A stretch of DNA of 64,000 bases from Prevotella sp. E15-22 (GCF_023204875.1 NZ_CP096247.1:1550001-1614000), one strand, 5' to 3'; shown: positions 1 through 8,995, counted from the stretch's first letter. Numbers and translations are program-made. Notes: generated by a model not told the origin, from the sequence alone.

Positions 1-982
1 TGTAGAAGGCACAGTCTGGCGTGAGTGGGATATCACTTTTGGCAGAGAGCATGATGTCAACCTTGATACCTCGCTTAATGGCCCGTTTAATGGCTTTGCT
101 GACAGATGGAATCAGAGTGAAGTAGGGGTTGATGATGTGAATAGAGTCCTTCGCATCGTCTATGGCGTTAACATAGAAATAGCGCATCACATCGTTGGTG
201 GTTCGAGGCTCTCGGTTGATGATTCCCACCGTTTTCTGTCCCCTCGTAGCCGTTGTGTCTGCTTTCAGTCCTATGGCCTCCACCTGTTCGTAGGCACGAA
301 AATATTGGGGATGAATTGAAAGGTCCTCGCCTGTGGCTTTCTTCCAGATGCGCGCAAAGATTAATTGCAGGTCATTGACCACACCACCTTCCAGTCGGCA
401 ATGCATATCACGCCACGCACCCACCTGTTCCGTACCTTTTATATAATAGTCGGCCACATTCATACCGCCCGTATAGGCAATTCTTCCGTCTATAACCACA
501 ATCTTTCGATGGTCTCTGGGCCAGATGTGATTCACCCATGGAAAGCGGATTGGGTCGAACTCCACGATGTTGATGCTGTCAGCACGTAATACGTTCAGAT
601 GGCGTTTCTTCAGCGGTTGATTGTTCGAGTCGTTACCAAAACCGTCGAACATTGCTCTGACCTCTACACCTTCGCGTCGCTTTTGCTTCAGGAGATCGAA
701 TAAAAGCATGGCGATAGAGTCGTTGCGGAAATTGAAATACTCCAAATGAATGCTGTGCTTAGCCTGACGAATGGCTTCAAACATGTCATCAAACTTCTCC
801 TGTCCCGATAAAAGGAGTGCTACACTGTTGTTCTTTGTAAACGTGATGCCATAGTCCTCCAGTTGCTTTTGTATAAGTGAGTCAGAAGAAAGTGATTCGT
901 TATTCTGTGCGTTTATGCAGACGCAACACGAAACAAGGGCAATGATGATTGCCCTGATTCGCATGTGTGTGTTATTGCTCAT
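1..982 (-). CDS. Phospholipase D-like / cardiolipin synthase family protein (3' end outside window)
   Basis: This gene runs off the left edge; about 327 codons are visible. After a hydrophobic N-terminus (residues 9-26, ending near NAQ, with a Cys-Cys pair that could also be a lipobox) comes a PLD fold. One complete HKD motif is visible, H158-x-K160-x4-D165 (HRKIVVID), followed by AYTGGMN. The second HKD motif would lie beyond the window. Family members hydrolyse or transfer phosphatidyl groups, as in cardiolipin synthesis; the substrate cannot be read here. The ATG at 982 overlaps the stop of the upstream regulator gene by 4 bases (ATGA), which supports this start and co-transcription. A second Met at 964 is possible. 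Confidence 0.85.
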   Translation of the reverse strand, partial: MSNNTHMRIRAIIIALVSCCVCINAQNNESLSSDSLIQKQLEDYGITFTKNNSVALLLSGQEKFDDMFEAIRQAKHSIHLEYFNFRNDSIAMLLFDLLKQKRREGVEVRAMFDGFGNDSNNQPLKKRHLNVLRADSINIVEFDPIRFPWVNHIWPRDHRKIVVIDGRIAYTGGMNVADYYIKGTEQVGAWRDMHCRLEGGVVNDLQLIFARIWKKATGEDLSIHPQYFRAYEQVEAIGLKADTTATRGQKTVGIINREPRTTNDVMRYFYVNAIDDAKDSIHIINPYFTLIPSVSKAIKRAIKRGIKVDIMLSAKSDIPLTPDCAFY

Positions 983-3900
983 TTCCTGTATTTCAATCTG
1001 TATTCTGATGGCGACATGCCAAATCTTTCCTTAAAGATATTGATAAAGTGCTCGCCCGTGGCAAATCCCACATGATTGGCAAGTTCACTCATGTTGATAT
1101 TCGTGCGTTGCAGTAGTATGCAGGCATGCTTCAGTCGAAGGTCGCGCACCACCTCGGCAGGTGTTCTGCCCGTAATTTCGCGCACCTTTTGGAACAGGGG
1201 TTTCATACTCATGCCCATTGCTGCCGCCATATCTTCGAGATTGATGGTGCCTCGATTCATGTTTTGCTGTACATACTGCTCAATACTGTTCAACAGTTGT
1301 TGGTCCATTGAATCCGACATGCTGTATTTTTCGTGCATTTCGTCGTGATCATTGCCAAAGAGATAGTTGCTTTCTATTGCGTCGTCGCTGTGGTTCTTTA
1401 CAACGCGCAGACTGACGGCCCTCAACATCTCATCCTCATTGATGGTTCCCGAAGCACTGATAGTGGCAAGGTCCATGCTTTCCGTAGCGGTGGTCATACT
1501 CGAGTTCCTGTCTTCCAACTGTCTTGTCTCAGCACCTTCTATCAAGTCGCTGTTTACCTCGAACGGTCCAATTCCCAACAACTTATTGAATCGCATCACG
1601 GCCTCCTGAATATTAAATGGTTTAGCCAGATAGTCGTCGGCAGCCATTGTGATGTTCTGATTAATCATCTCCTGTCCAGACAACTTAGTATCTGTCATCA
1701 ACACGAACTTAATCTTGTTGAGGGTGGGGTGCATCTTGATGCTATTGCACAGTTCGCTACCCGTCATTCCCTCCATGTTCTGTTTACAAATCACCAGGTC
1801 GGGCATCATTGACTCAATCTCGGCAGCAGCTTTATGGATGTTGTCGTAGGGATGGATATCGTATATGTACTTCAGTCTTGAGTAAACGAACTGTGTGAAC
1901 TCCTGGTTACCATCGATAAACACCACGCGGAACTTCGCCGATGGCAGCTCAGACTGATAAGGTCTAATCTCTGATGTCAGCTCGTCGTTGAGCACCTCAG
2001 GCAGACTCATCTCGCCATTACTGTTCAGTTCATAGAAGCGGTGGACATTCTTCTTGGCTTTTTCTTGAGGATTCTCCAGGGCCATTTGCATATCACTCAC
2101 TCGGGTGATGACCTGCAGCATTTGCGAGTGGAGTGTGTTCAACTGTTCGCGTTCCTCAAGAGTACTTTCCTTTTCCGAGAGATTCATGATGATTGTCGTC
2201 ATTCTCGACATAGGCTGACGCAGGTCGTCGCTTGCCGCCTTGATTTCCTCCTTCTGTCGGGCCAGTTCAACGAGAATGGCGTTCTTCTTTTTCCAGAGAG
2301 CACGAAGTTCGTTCATGCCTTGCTTCCAGAGATATACGGCAACAATCAGGATGATGGCATAGACCACCAGCATCCACCACTGCAGGAACCAAGGTTTTCT
2401 GATGACAATTTCAATGACACGCTCTTGATTGCTCACCGCACCCTCGGCGCTGATGGCCTTGACATGTAGTCTATATGTGCCCGATGGCAGATCGGTGAAC
2501 GTGACGCCGTGCTTCATGGCATCACCGTCGTGCCAGGTCTTGTCCAGTCCCTCCATCATGTACATGAACTGCAGGCGCTCACTCAGGTTGTAGTTGCCAG
2601 CAGCAAACTTGATGGTAAATGTGTTTTGGTCGCTATTCAGTTCAATTCTGCTACTTTCGTTCAGAGATTGCTGCAGAGGCACATTGCCGTCGTAGGCGTG
2701 TCCAGTGAATATCTCCTCTTCACCAATGAAGAACTGCGTCAACATTACTCGCGGCAGACTCTCTGTCTCATCGGCCGTTCTTTTTCTTACCCAGTTAATA
2801 CCATTCAGACCACCGAAATAAACATTGCCATCATTATTCACCATCATGGCTCCGCGATTAAATTCGTCGCTCTGCAGACCATCCGCATGAGTATAGTTGT
2901 ACAAACCGAAGTTATATGTTCCGTCCTCGTGGTTTCTTTGCGTTACGATACGACATAGACCATTGCTCGTAGAGATCCAGACGTTTTTGTTTTTGTCCTC
3001 GGCAAAGCCGCAGATATTATTGTTGCAGAGTCCATTCTTTTCGGTCAGGTAGTCCAAGATATCGTTCTCTGGGTTATAGATGTTCACACCTTCGCGCGTA
3101 CCCACCCAAATCAGTCCACGAGAGTCCTCGAACACCTGAGTTACATAGTTGTTTGTGAATTTAGACAGGTTGGTAGAATTGCCTGTGAGATACTTCATCT
3201 CAGAGGTCGAGATGTTAAGTATGATAAGTCCCTCGGACGTACCAATCAGCATCTTGTTGCCCTTAGCATAATAGAGTGAAGTGATGTTGTTCACTCTTAT
3301 TTTACCATTCTCGCGTGTGTAGCTCGAGAACTGGTCTGTGCGCGGGTTATACACCTGCAGTCCGCCATCGGTAGCTATCCAAAGATTGTTCATCTTGTCG
3401 GCTGTGAGCGCGTTGATGTGGTCGTCTATCAGTGTGCGACGTGTGCTGTCCTGCGCCACCGAGTAGATGGTTGACTGTCCGTTCTTTATCCTTGTCAGTC
3501 CGTTTTGGATAGAGCCAACCCACAAGCTTCCGTCGTTAGTATAGACCAATGCCGACACCTTCAGACTGGCCAATCGTCCGTTGTAATCCAGCAGTCCGTT
3601 GTCGCTAGTTCCATACCATACCTTGCCTGTATTGTCTTGAGCCAGCGCTGTAATGTCGCCCAACGCAGAAGCTTCAAACTTATAGATGTTCTGTCCTGTA
3701 TAGGCAACACCCGATTTTGCGGTGCCCACCCAAAGCAGGTCCGTGTCGTCCACATAGATGCTACGCACCCCGACATTACTTCTGGCCGTTCGGTACGGAC
3801 TCATACTTTTGATGGTGACGAACTCCATGGCATGCGTGTTCACGTTGATTCTCACCAGACCATGACGGTTGGTGCCCACCCAAACATTGCCGCTGCGGTC

Positions 3901-4734
3901 GCCGCCAATCGAGTTGACAGCGTGGTCGACGGTCACGCTAGACAGTCCCAACTCGTCGCCAATGTGCGTGTTCCATTCATGCGTTTTCTTGTTATAGAGG
4001 AACAGCGTGCCCTGACCGTAGAGCCATAAGTTGTCCATCTGGTCGGCGAATACTCGAAGCGTCTTGGTGTTTCTCAAGTGCTGCTGAGCAATCTCCGTAC
4101 TTTTCCATACCACGTGCTGTTGGGGAATCACCTCGCAACAAGCCATACGTCCGTCGTCGTACACCAGCACCGTGCCATCCTTACATTCGCCAATCGAGCA
4201 GATGTTTCCTTGAGGGATGCCGTTAGCGTCGTTGGTATAACCAAACTCAAAATGCAGTTGTTGCTGCGTGTTATAGCAGATGGTGCCCCTCCCAGGGATG
4301 TATCCCCACAGGTTCTTGTGTCGGTCGATATAGATGATAGAAGGCACCTCTTTCAGTCCAATCCTCGAGAACACCAGTCGCATGTCGCGCTCAAAGCTCT
4401 CAGACTGCGGATGATAGATGCAGTAGCCTGCAGGCGTTTTAATCCAAAGATCGCCATCCATCTCCTGAATACTCTCGATATAGCTGTCGGGCAGCGACGA
4501 GCCGTCCTGCGAATCGCACTGGAAGTGCTTATAGATATAGCCATCGTAACGATAGAGTCCGGCGGGTGTGCCGAACCACATGAAGCCGCGCGAGTCTTTC
4601 AAGATGCAGTTCACCTGACTCGATGTAAGACCCTGCCTTGCATCCAGTATCTTGAACACATAGTCGGCCGACATGACATGTAGTGGTGCGATGACTGTCA
4701 GCAGAATGAATATAAGCTTTCTTAGGATTTTCAT
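979..4734 (-). CDS. Hybrid two-component regulator (HTCS type) with degenerate kinase and receiver
   Basis: This 1251-residue protein has the Bacteroidetes HTCS layout: signal peptide (about 1-22), a long periplasmic part with Reg_prop beta-propeller repeats (WFGT, WVGT and WIST-type motifs, about 30-690), a Y_Y_Y domain (about 740-800), one membrane helix (WWMLVVYAIILIVAVYLW), a helical dimerisation segment, a receiver-like domain and a C-terminal AraC-type HTH (last about 95 residues). The catalytic parts are missing. The H-box reads SDDLRQP with D836 where the phosphorylated His should be. No ATP-binding (HATPase) domain lies between it and the receiver. The receiver has K984 (ICKQNM) in place of the phosphoacceptor Asp, and IDG instead of the acidic pair. 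Lys of KPF remains. It probably works as a phosphorylation-independent transmembrane DNA-binding protein. It lies 16 bp after kdsD and overlaps the PLD gene. Confidence 0.9.
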   Translation of the reverse strand: MKILRKLIFILLTVIAPLHVMSADYVFKILDARQGLTSSQVNCILKDSRGFMWFGTPAGLYRYDGYIYKHFQCDSQDGSSLPDSYIESIQEMDGDLWIKTPAGYCIYHPQSESFERDMRLVFSRIGLKEVPSIIYIDRHKNLWGYIPGRGTICYNTQQQLHFEFGYTNDANGIPQGNICSIGECKDGTVLVYDDGRMACCEVIPQQHVVWKSTEIAQQHLRNTKTLRVFADQMDNLWLYGQGTLFLYNKKTHEWNTHIGDELGLSSVTVDHAVNSIGGDRSGNVWVGTNRHGLVRINVNTHAMEFVTIKSMSPYRTARSNVGVRSIYVDDTDLLWVGTAKSGVAYTGQNIYKFEASALGDITALAQDNTGKVWYGTSDNGLLDYNGRLASLKVSALVYTNDGSLWVGSIQNGLTRIKNGQSTIYSVAQDSTRRTLIDDHINALTADKMNNLWIATDGGLQVYNPRTDQFSSYTRENGKIRVNNITSLYYAKGNKMLIGTSEGLIILNISTSEMKYLTGNSTNLSKFTNNYVTQVFEDSRGLIWVGTREGVNIYNPENDILDYLTEKNGLCNNNICGFAEDKNKNVWISTSNGLCRIVTQRNHEDGTYNFGLYNYTHADGLQSDEFNRGAMMVNNDGNVYFGGLNGINWVRKRTADETESLPRVMLTQFFIGEEEIFTGHAYDGNVPLQQSLNESSRIELNSDQNTFTIKFAAGNYNLSERLQFMYMMEGLDKTWHDGDAMKHGVTFTDLPSGTYRLHVKAISAEGAVSNQERVIEIVIRKPWFLQWWMLVVYAIILIVAVYLWKQGMNELRALWKKKNAILVELARQKEEIKAASDDLRQPMSRMTTIIMNLSEKESTLEEREQLNTLHSQMLQVITRVSDMQMALENPQEKAKKNVHRFYELNSNGEMSLPEVLNDELTSEIRPYQSELPSAKFRVVFIDGNQEFTQFVYSRLKYIYDIHPYDNIHKAAAEIESMMPDLVICKQNMEGMTGSELCNSIKMHPTLNKIKFVLMTDTKLSGQEMINQNITMAADDYLAKPFNIQEAVMRFNKLLGIGPFEVNSDLIEGAETRQLEDRNSSMTTATESMDLATISASGTINEDEMLRAVSLRVVKNHSDDAIESNYLFGNDHDEMHEKYSMSDSMDQQLLNSIEQYVQQNMNRGTINLEDMAAAMGMSMKPLFQKVREITGRTPAEVVRDLRLKHACILLQRTNINMSELANHVGFATGEHFINIFKERFGMSPSEYRLKYRK

Positions 4735-4750
4735 ACTATTTATCTTCTTG

Positions 4751-5698
4751 CTAAATCATGCACGAATAGTGGTCGACCACACCCAGCAGTCGGTTGTCGT
4801 CGCTGACCACCAACACAGAGTGAATCTTATATTCCTGCATGATGCGTTGTATTTCTGTGATTTTTGTTTCTAAGCTCACCGTTTTAGGTTTGCGCGTCAT
4901 GATGTCGCTCACCGTATGGTTGAAGAAATCGGCCTGCCAGCGTTCGATGGCACGACGGATGTCGCCGTCGGTGATTAGTCCGGCAATCTTGCCGTCCACC
5001 TGAGCCACACCCAGTCCCAGTTTACCTTCGCTCACCAGCATGATAGCCGTTCCCAGAAGCGTTTCCGGTGCGAAGACAGGCAACTCGTCGGCTCGCATCA
5101 CATCCTGCGCCGTTGTCAGCAGACGCTTACCCAGTTCGCCGCCCGGATGGAAATGCGCGAAGTCCTGCGGGCGGAAGTTACGCTTCTGCATCAGGGCTAT
5201 GGCCAGCGCGTCGCCCATGGCCAGCGTGGCCGTGGTACTACTCGTTGGAGCCAGGTTTAGTGGGCATGCCTCTTTGCTGACGCCCACATAGAGGTGATAC
5301 GTAGAGTATTTGGCCAGCAGCGACTTAGGGTTGCCGCTCATGCCAATGATAGGAATCTTGGTGTGCAATACCATGGGAATGAATCGCAGCAGCTCGTCCG
5401 TCTGTCCCGAGTTCGAGATGGCAATCACCACATCGTCGCTTGTCATCACGCCCAGATCGCCGTGAAAGACATCGAGCGGGTTGATGAAGAACGAGGGCGT
5501 GCCCGTTGACGACAGCGTGGCAGCAATCTTGGCGCCGATGTGTCCACTCTTGCCGACGCCCGTCACCACCACCTTTCCCTTGCACTGCAGAATCAGATCG
5601 ACGGCCCGGTCGAAGTTCTCGTCCATCTTAGGAATCAACTCCAGCAAGGCTTCCGCCTCGTCTTTGATAGCTTGTATGCCGTATTCTCTTGTTGTCAT
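4751..5698 (-). CDS. kdsD: KpsF/GutQ family D-arabinose 5-phosphate isomerase
   Basis: This 315-residue protein has an N-terminal SIS sugar-isomerase domain (GVGKSGHIGAKIA at about 47-59, then a TGTPSFF segment) and two C-terminal CBS domains (about 205-315), the standard length and order for KdsD. It converts D-ribulose 5-phosphate to D-arabinose 5-phosphate, the precursor that KdsA condenses with phosphoenolpyruvate to make KDO 8-phosphate for lipopolysaccharide. Its ATG at 5698 overlaps the kdsA stop by 4 bases (ATGA), so the two consecutive enzymes are translationally coupled. The kdsC phosphatase is not in this window. Confidence 0.94.
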   Translation of the reverse strand: MTTREYGIQAIKDEAEALLELIPKMDENFDRAVDLILQCKGKVVVTGVGKSGHIGAKIAATLSSTGTPSFFINPLDVFHGDLGVMTSDDVVIAISNSGQTDELLRFIPMVLHTKIPIIGMSGNPKSLLAKYSTYHLYVGVSKEACPLNLAPTSSTTATLAMGDALAIALMQKRNFRPQDFAHFHPGGELGKRLLTTAQDVMRADELPVFAPETLLGTAIMLVSEGKLGLGVAQVDGKIAGLITDGDIRRAIERWQADFFNHTVSDIMTRKPKTVSLETKITEIQRIMQEYKIHSVLVVSDDNRLLGVVDHYSCMI

Positions 5699-6456
5699 GC
5701 GATAATTTGTTTTACCAGGTTCTCCAACTTGTCCAGCTCCAGCATATTAGCTGCGTCGCTCAGACCTTGGTCCGGGGTGGGGTGCACCTCGAAGAAATAG
5801 CCAGTGGCACCAAAAGCCTTGGCAGCCAGTGCCATTGAGGGCACGAAACGGCGGTCGCCGCCCGTCTTTCCGCCCTTGGCATCGGGTCGCTGAACACTGT
5901 GCGTGCAGTCCATGATGACCGTAGGCACAATCTCTTTCATATCGCTGATGTTTCGGAAGTCAACCACCAGGTTGCCATATCCCATCATGTTGCCGCGCTC
6001 TGTGAGCCACACCTCGGCAGCACCTGCCTCGCGAGCCTTCTCTACCGGATACAGCATGTCGCGTCCGCCCAGGAACTGCGCCTTTTTGATGTTCACCGTC
6101 TTGCCCGTTTTGGCTGCAGCCACCAGAAGGTCGGTCTGACGACAAAGAAAAGCGGGAATCTGAATCACGTCAACCACCTGACCAGTAGGCTCGGCCTGCC
6201 AAGCCTCGTGAATGTCGGTGAGCAACTTCAATCCGTATTTTGCTTTCACGTCGGCCAGCATCTGCAGTCCTTTCTCAATGCCAGGACCTCTGAACGAGTG
6301 GATGGATGTGCGGTTGGCCTTGTCGAACGAGGCCTTGAATATAATGTCTGTGCCCAACTTCTCATTGATGTCAACCAATTTCCTTGCCACTGTGTCCAGC
6401 AACTCGGCCGACTCAATAACGCAGGGCCCTGCAATAAACTTTATTTTGTTCTCCAT
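5695..6456 (-). CDS. kdsA: 3-deoxy-8-phosphooctulonate synthase (KDO 8-P synthase)
   Basis: The protein begins MENKIKFIAGPCVIES, the usual KdsA start. It continues through KASFDKANRTS, the phosphate-binding RGPG segment, DIHE and the C-terminal FFEVHPTPDQGLSDA region. About 253 residues are typical for the family. It condenses phosphoenolpyruvate with arabinose 5-phosphate in the cytoplasm. A longer reading from an ATG at 6474 is possible, but that ATG sits only a few bases from the -7 box at 6479-6486. The Met at 6456 fits the family and is preferred. It is the first gene of a minus-strand unit kdsA-kdsD-HTCS-PLD. Confidence 0.95.
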   Translation of the reverse strand: MENKIKFIAGPCVIESAELLDTVARKLVDINEKLGTDIIFKASFDKANRTSIHSFRGPGIEKGLQMLADVKAKYGLKLLTDIHEAWQAEPTGQVVDVIQIPAFLCRQTDLLVAAAKTGKTVNIKKAQFLGGRDMLYPVEKAREAGAAEVWLTERGNMMGYGNLVVDFRNISDMKEIVPTVIMDCTHSVQRPDAKGGKTGGDRRFVPSMALAAKAFGATGYFFEVHPTPDQGLSDAANMLELDKLENLVKQIIA

Positions 6457-6478
6457 AAATATGTATAATTCCAATGTG

Positions 6479-6486
6479 CAAAGATA
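6479..6486 (-). promoter_or_regulatory. -7 promoter box for the kdsA operon
   Basis: Read on the minus strand this is TATCTTTG, a match to the Bacteroidetes TAnnTTTG box. It is followed by CA and lies 22 bases before the preferred kdsA start. The -33 element is weak. Confidence 0.6.
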
Positions 6487-6546
6487 AACAATTCATATGA
6501 ATTTTTGAAAAATTTATCCGAAAAAATGCACTGTACACTGAAATTA

Positions 6547-6578
6547 TTTGCACAATTCTGCGAAAATGTGTACTTTTG
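6547..6578 (+). promoter_or_regulatory. Promoter of the VTC/DUF4956/DUF2490 unit
   Basis: TTTG at 6547-6550 and TACTTTTG at 6571-6578 are 20 bases apart, the expected Bacteroidetes -33/-7 spacing. The first ATG follows at 6608. Confidence 0.7.
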
Positions 6579-6607
6579 CAGCGATTTCAAATAACTAAAA
6601 GCTGAAT

Positions 6608-7357
6608 ATGGATGATTTACTGGCATCATTCGCCCCAATTACTTTGGCCGAGATGAGCAGTGTAAAACTGATGAATCGCACGGACACCAAGTTCGTGACG
6701 ACGCTCCCTATGCTGAGGAAACTGCTGGCGATGGCCCAATCCGACTATTACGTTCAGGATATCGACGGCGAGCGAAACATGCTGTACGATACCACCTACT
6801 ACGATACCGACACATTCGCCATGTATCGCCAGCATCAGTGTGGCCATACCAACCGTCAGAAGATTCGCTTCCGCACCTATGTGAGTAGTCACCTGCAGTT
6901 TATGGAGGTGAAGACAAAGAACAATCATGGACGTACCAAGAAGAAGCGTATTGAGGTGAAAGACATGGACTTAACCGATGAAGGTAAAAGAGAATTCTTG
7001 GCCTCGCATCTTCGGTTTAATGTCGACACGCTGATACCCCACATGCATAATTACTTCCGTCGCGTCACGTTGGTGAACAAGGCCAAGACCGAGCGCCTCA
7101 CCATCGACACCGCCCTGCAGTTTCATAACGTGCAGACCAACACCGACCGCGACATGGGCCAACTGGTTATCATCGAGTTGAAGCGCGACGGACTCGTCTT
7201 CTCGCCCGTGCTCGAGATGCTGCGCCAGCTGCACATCCATCCCCACGGTTTCAGTAAATACTGCATGGGTGCCGCCCTCACCAATCAGTCGCTGCCCGTA
7301 AACCGCTTCCGCCAGAAGTTGCGCGACGTTGAGAAGATATTATCAGCAAAGGACTAA
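6608..7357 (+). CDS. VTC-domain polyphosphate polymerase-like protein
   Basis: This 249-residue protein has the triphosphate-tunnel VTC fold. Visible features are MNRTDTKFV near residue 22 (basic tunnel residues), YYDTDTFAMY, QKIRFRTY, the strand FMEVKTKNNHGRTKKKR with its Glu-x-Lys pattern, TIDTALQF and VIIELKRDG. Eukaryotic Vtc4 uses this fold to make polyphosphate from ATP; bacterial relatives are usually annotated as polyphosphate polymerase domain proteins, and the substrate of this one is inferred. No membrane segment is present, so it is probably cytoplasmic. It is followed by a DUF4956 membrane protein, the usual partner of bacterial VTC genes. Confidence 0.85.
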   Translation: MDDLLASFAPITLAEMSSVKLMNRTDTKFVTTLPMLRKLLAMAQSDYYVQDIDGERNMLYDTTYYDTDTFAMYRQHQCGHTNRQKIRFRTYVSSHLQFMEVKTKNNHGRTKKKRIEVKDMDLTDEGKREFLASHLRFNVDTLIPHMHNYFRRVTLVNKAKTERLTIDTALQFHNVQTNTDRDMGQLVIIELKRDGLVFSPVLEMLRQLHIHPHGFSKYCMGAALTNQSLPVNRFRQKLRDVEKILSAKD

Positions 7358-7377
7358 GGCCCCGCACTGAATATATG

Positions 7378-7416
7378 CTTAATGTTATACTGTTATATTG
7401 TTACATTGTGGCAAAA
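7378..7416 (+). repeat. Octamer-type repeat, copy 1
   Basis: The block reads CTTAAT, then the 8-bp units GTTATACT, GTTATATT and GTTACATT, then GTGGCA. The same arrangement occurs at 11096, 16691 and 40933, and inverted at 20813, 23961, 28299 and 40763. It lies in the 105-bp gap between the VTC and DUF4956 genes. Confidence 0.8.
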
Positions 7417-7462
7417 TCAGAGATAAGTAAAGAATAATAATTTAAGGTAAAAAATAAAACTA

Positions 7463-8146
7463 ATGGACTACATTTTTAATTTCTTCGTGAGTGATTTTGG
7501 CTATGCACTTCTCCGATTCGCGTTGTGCATGCTGGTCAACTGGGTTATCATCGACCGACTCTACTACAAGAAGTCGCGCCGCCGTGATTTCTATTTCACC
7601 TTCATGCTCATGTCGGTGGCCATCTTCTTCCTCGTGTTCTTCATGATGGGCATGGATCGCGGCAAAGCCACAATGGGCGTAGGTCTCGGCCTGTTCGGCA
7701 TCTTCAGCATCATGCGCTATCGCACCGACACGATGCCCGTACGCGAGATGACCTACCTCTTCATCATCATCTGCCTGTCGGTGGTTCACGCCATGTTCGA
7801 TGCCGAGAGCGAGTGGGGCATCGCCATATTGTTAGACCTCCTAAAGTTGGCCATCATCGATGCTATTGTGATGAGCTTCATCGTGATGTGCGAACGCAGT
7901 CTGAAGATTCTTAACACCAAACTCATTCAGTACGACCGTCCCGAGCTGTGCAAGCCCGAGAACAAAGAGAAACTCATTGCCGACCTTGAGGAGCGCACCG
8001 GACTGAAGATCAGGAAGGTGGAAGTGGGTGGTTTCGATTTCCTGAAAGACACCGTGGTGCTGCGCGTCACCTACGACGGATCGGGCAAGGCCAACGAGGT
8101 TGATGGACAGTTTAAAGTTCGCAAGTCGCAATGGAGAAACGTGTAA
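7463..8146 (+). CDS. DUF4956 family membrane protein
   Basis: This 227-residue protein has about four to five hydrophobic segments in its first 145 residues, including a conserved-looking GLGLFGIFSIMRYRTD loop, and a soluble C-terminal domain. DUF4956 proteins are commonly encoded next to VTC-domain proteins, as here. By analogy with the yeast VTC complex it may provide the membrane or export part for a polyphosphate-like product; that is inference. The start at 7463 follows an A-rich stretch typical of Bacteroidetes translation starts. Confidence 0.82.
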   Translation: MDYIFNFFVSDFGYALLRFALCMLVNWVIIDRLYYKKSRRRDFYFTFMLMSVAIFFLVFFMMGMDRGKATMGVGLGLFGIFSIMRYRTDTMPVREMTYLFIIICLSVVHAMFDAESEWGIAILLDLLKLAIIDAIVMSFIVMCERSLKILNTKLIQYDRPELCKPENKEKLIADLEERTGLKIRKVEVGGFDFLKDTVVLRVTYDGSGKANEVDGQFKVRKSQWRNV

Positions 8147-8150
8147 TAAA

Positions 8151-8197
8151 CATCCGTAGCATGAAGAATTTTGTTTTAGGCATCCGTAGCATGAAGA
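8151..8197 (+). repeat. 17-bp direct repeat at the start of the DUF2490 gene
   Basis: CATCCGTAGCATGAAGA occurs at 8151-8167 and again at 8181-8197. The 30-bp period keeps the frame, so two in-frame ATG codons with the same context are present. Confidence 0.85.
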
Positions 8198-8913
8198 GTC
8201 GACTCGTCGCAGTCCTCTTCCTGGCGTTTTTCGCTGCATCTGCATATGCTCAGGGCGACGATGATTTCGGCATATGGAGCGAGGTGAATGTTGAGAAAAA
8301 GATAGACTCTCGCTGGAGTGTTCAGGGTGGGGCAGAGCTTCGCACACGCGACAACAGCAGCGAGTTGTCCCGCTGGAGTCTGAGTGCCGATGCAAGTTAT
8401 AAGATGACCAGTTGGCTGAAACTCTCGGCCGGCTACACACTGCTCCGCGACAACAACGAGAAGTGGAACGACGACCACGATAAGTTGGCCGAATACTGGG
8501 GCACGCGCCACCGCTTCAACACCTCGCTCACCGGTTCTTTGAGCATCGGGCGCCTCGACATCTCGCTTCGCGAGCGTTGGCAATACACCTACCGCCCCGA
8601 GGTCACCGTGGGCCGCACCAATGTGAACAGCGGCAAGGTGAAGGACAAGACCTATAACGGCAAAGGCAAGAACGTCTGGCGCAATCGTCTGATGCTGAAG
8701 TACAAGCTCACGCGCACGTTCCGTCCTTATATCAATGCCGAGAGTACCGTGGCCCGTTCGCTCGAGAAGATTCGTTATGGTGTTGGCACCGAGATCCGCT
8801 TGGACAAGCATCATTCTTTCGATGCCAAATACATCTACCAGCGCTATTACGACAGCGATGCCGACGAAGGCAATTTCCATGTGTTGGGTGTGGGTTATAC
8901 CTATAAATTTTAG
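8161..8913 (+). CDS. DUF2490 family outer-membrane beta-barrel protein
   Basis: A signal peptide (LVAVLFLAFFAASAYAQ) precedes a domain of alternating strands typical of DUF2490: GIWSEVNVEKKI, RWSVQGGAELRTR, WLKLSAGYTLLRD and the C-terminal FHVLGVGYTYKF ending in aromatic Phe. It is probably a small outer-membrane barrel. ATG codons at 8131, 8161 and 8191 are all in frame. The one at 8131 overlaps the previous gene, and the other two lie in a direct repeat; 8191 gives the most compact signal peptide. It is third in the unit with VTC and DUF4956, suggesting a function that spans the cell envelope. Confidence 0.8.
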   Translation: MKNFVLGIRSMKSRLVAVLFLAFFAASAYAQGDDDFGIWSEVNVEKKIDSRWSVQGGAELRTRDNSSELSRWSLSADASYKMTSWLKLSAGYTLLRDNNEKWNDDHDKLAEYWGTRHRFNTSLTGSLSIGRLDISLRERWQYTYRPEVTVGRTNVNSGKVKDKTYNGKGKNVWRNRLMLKYKLTRTFRPYINAESTVARSLEKIRYGVGTEIRLDKHHSFDAKYIYQRYYDSDADEGNFHVLGVGYTYKF

Positions 8914-8995
8914 GTAAAACCCCGCTCAATTCCTCTTTTTTCGTTGTTTTTCAAAAAAAAACTCCGAAAAATTTGGCTGTTACGCAAATAATGTG

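Noticed and set aside
6457..6474. Six-residue N-terminal extension of KdsA
   Set aside because: The upstream ATG is too close to the promoter box and the family starts at MENKIKF.
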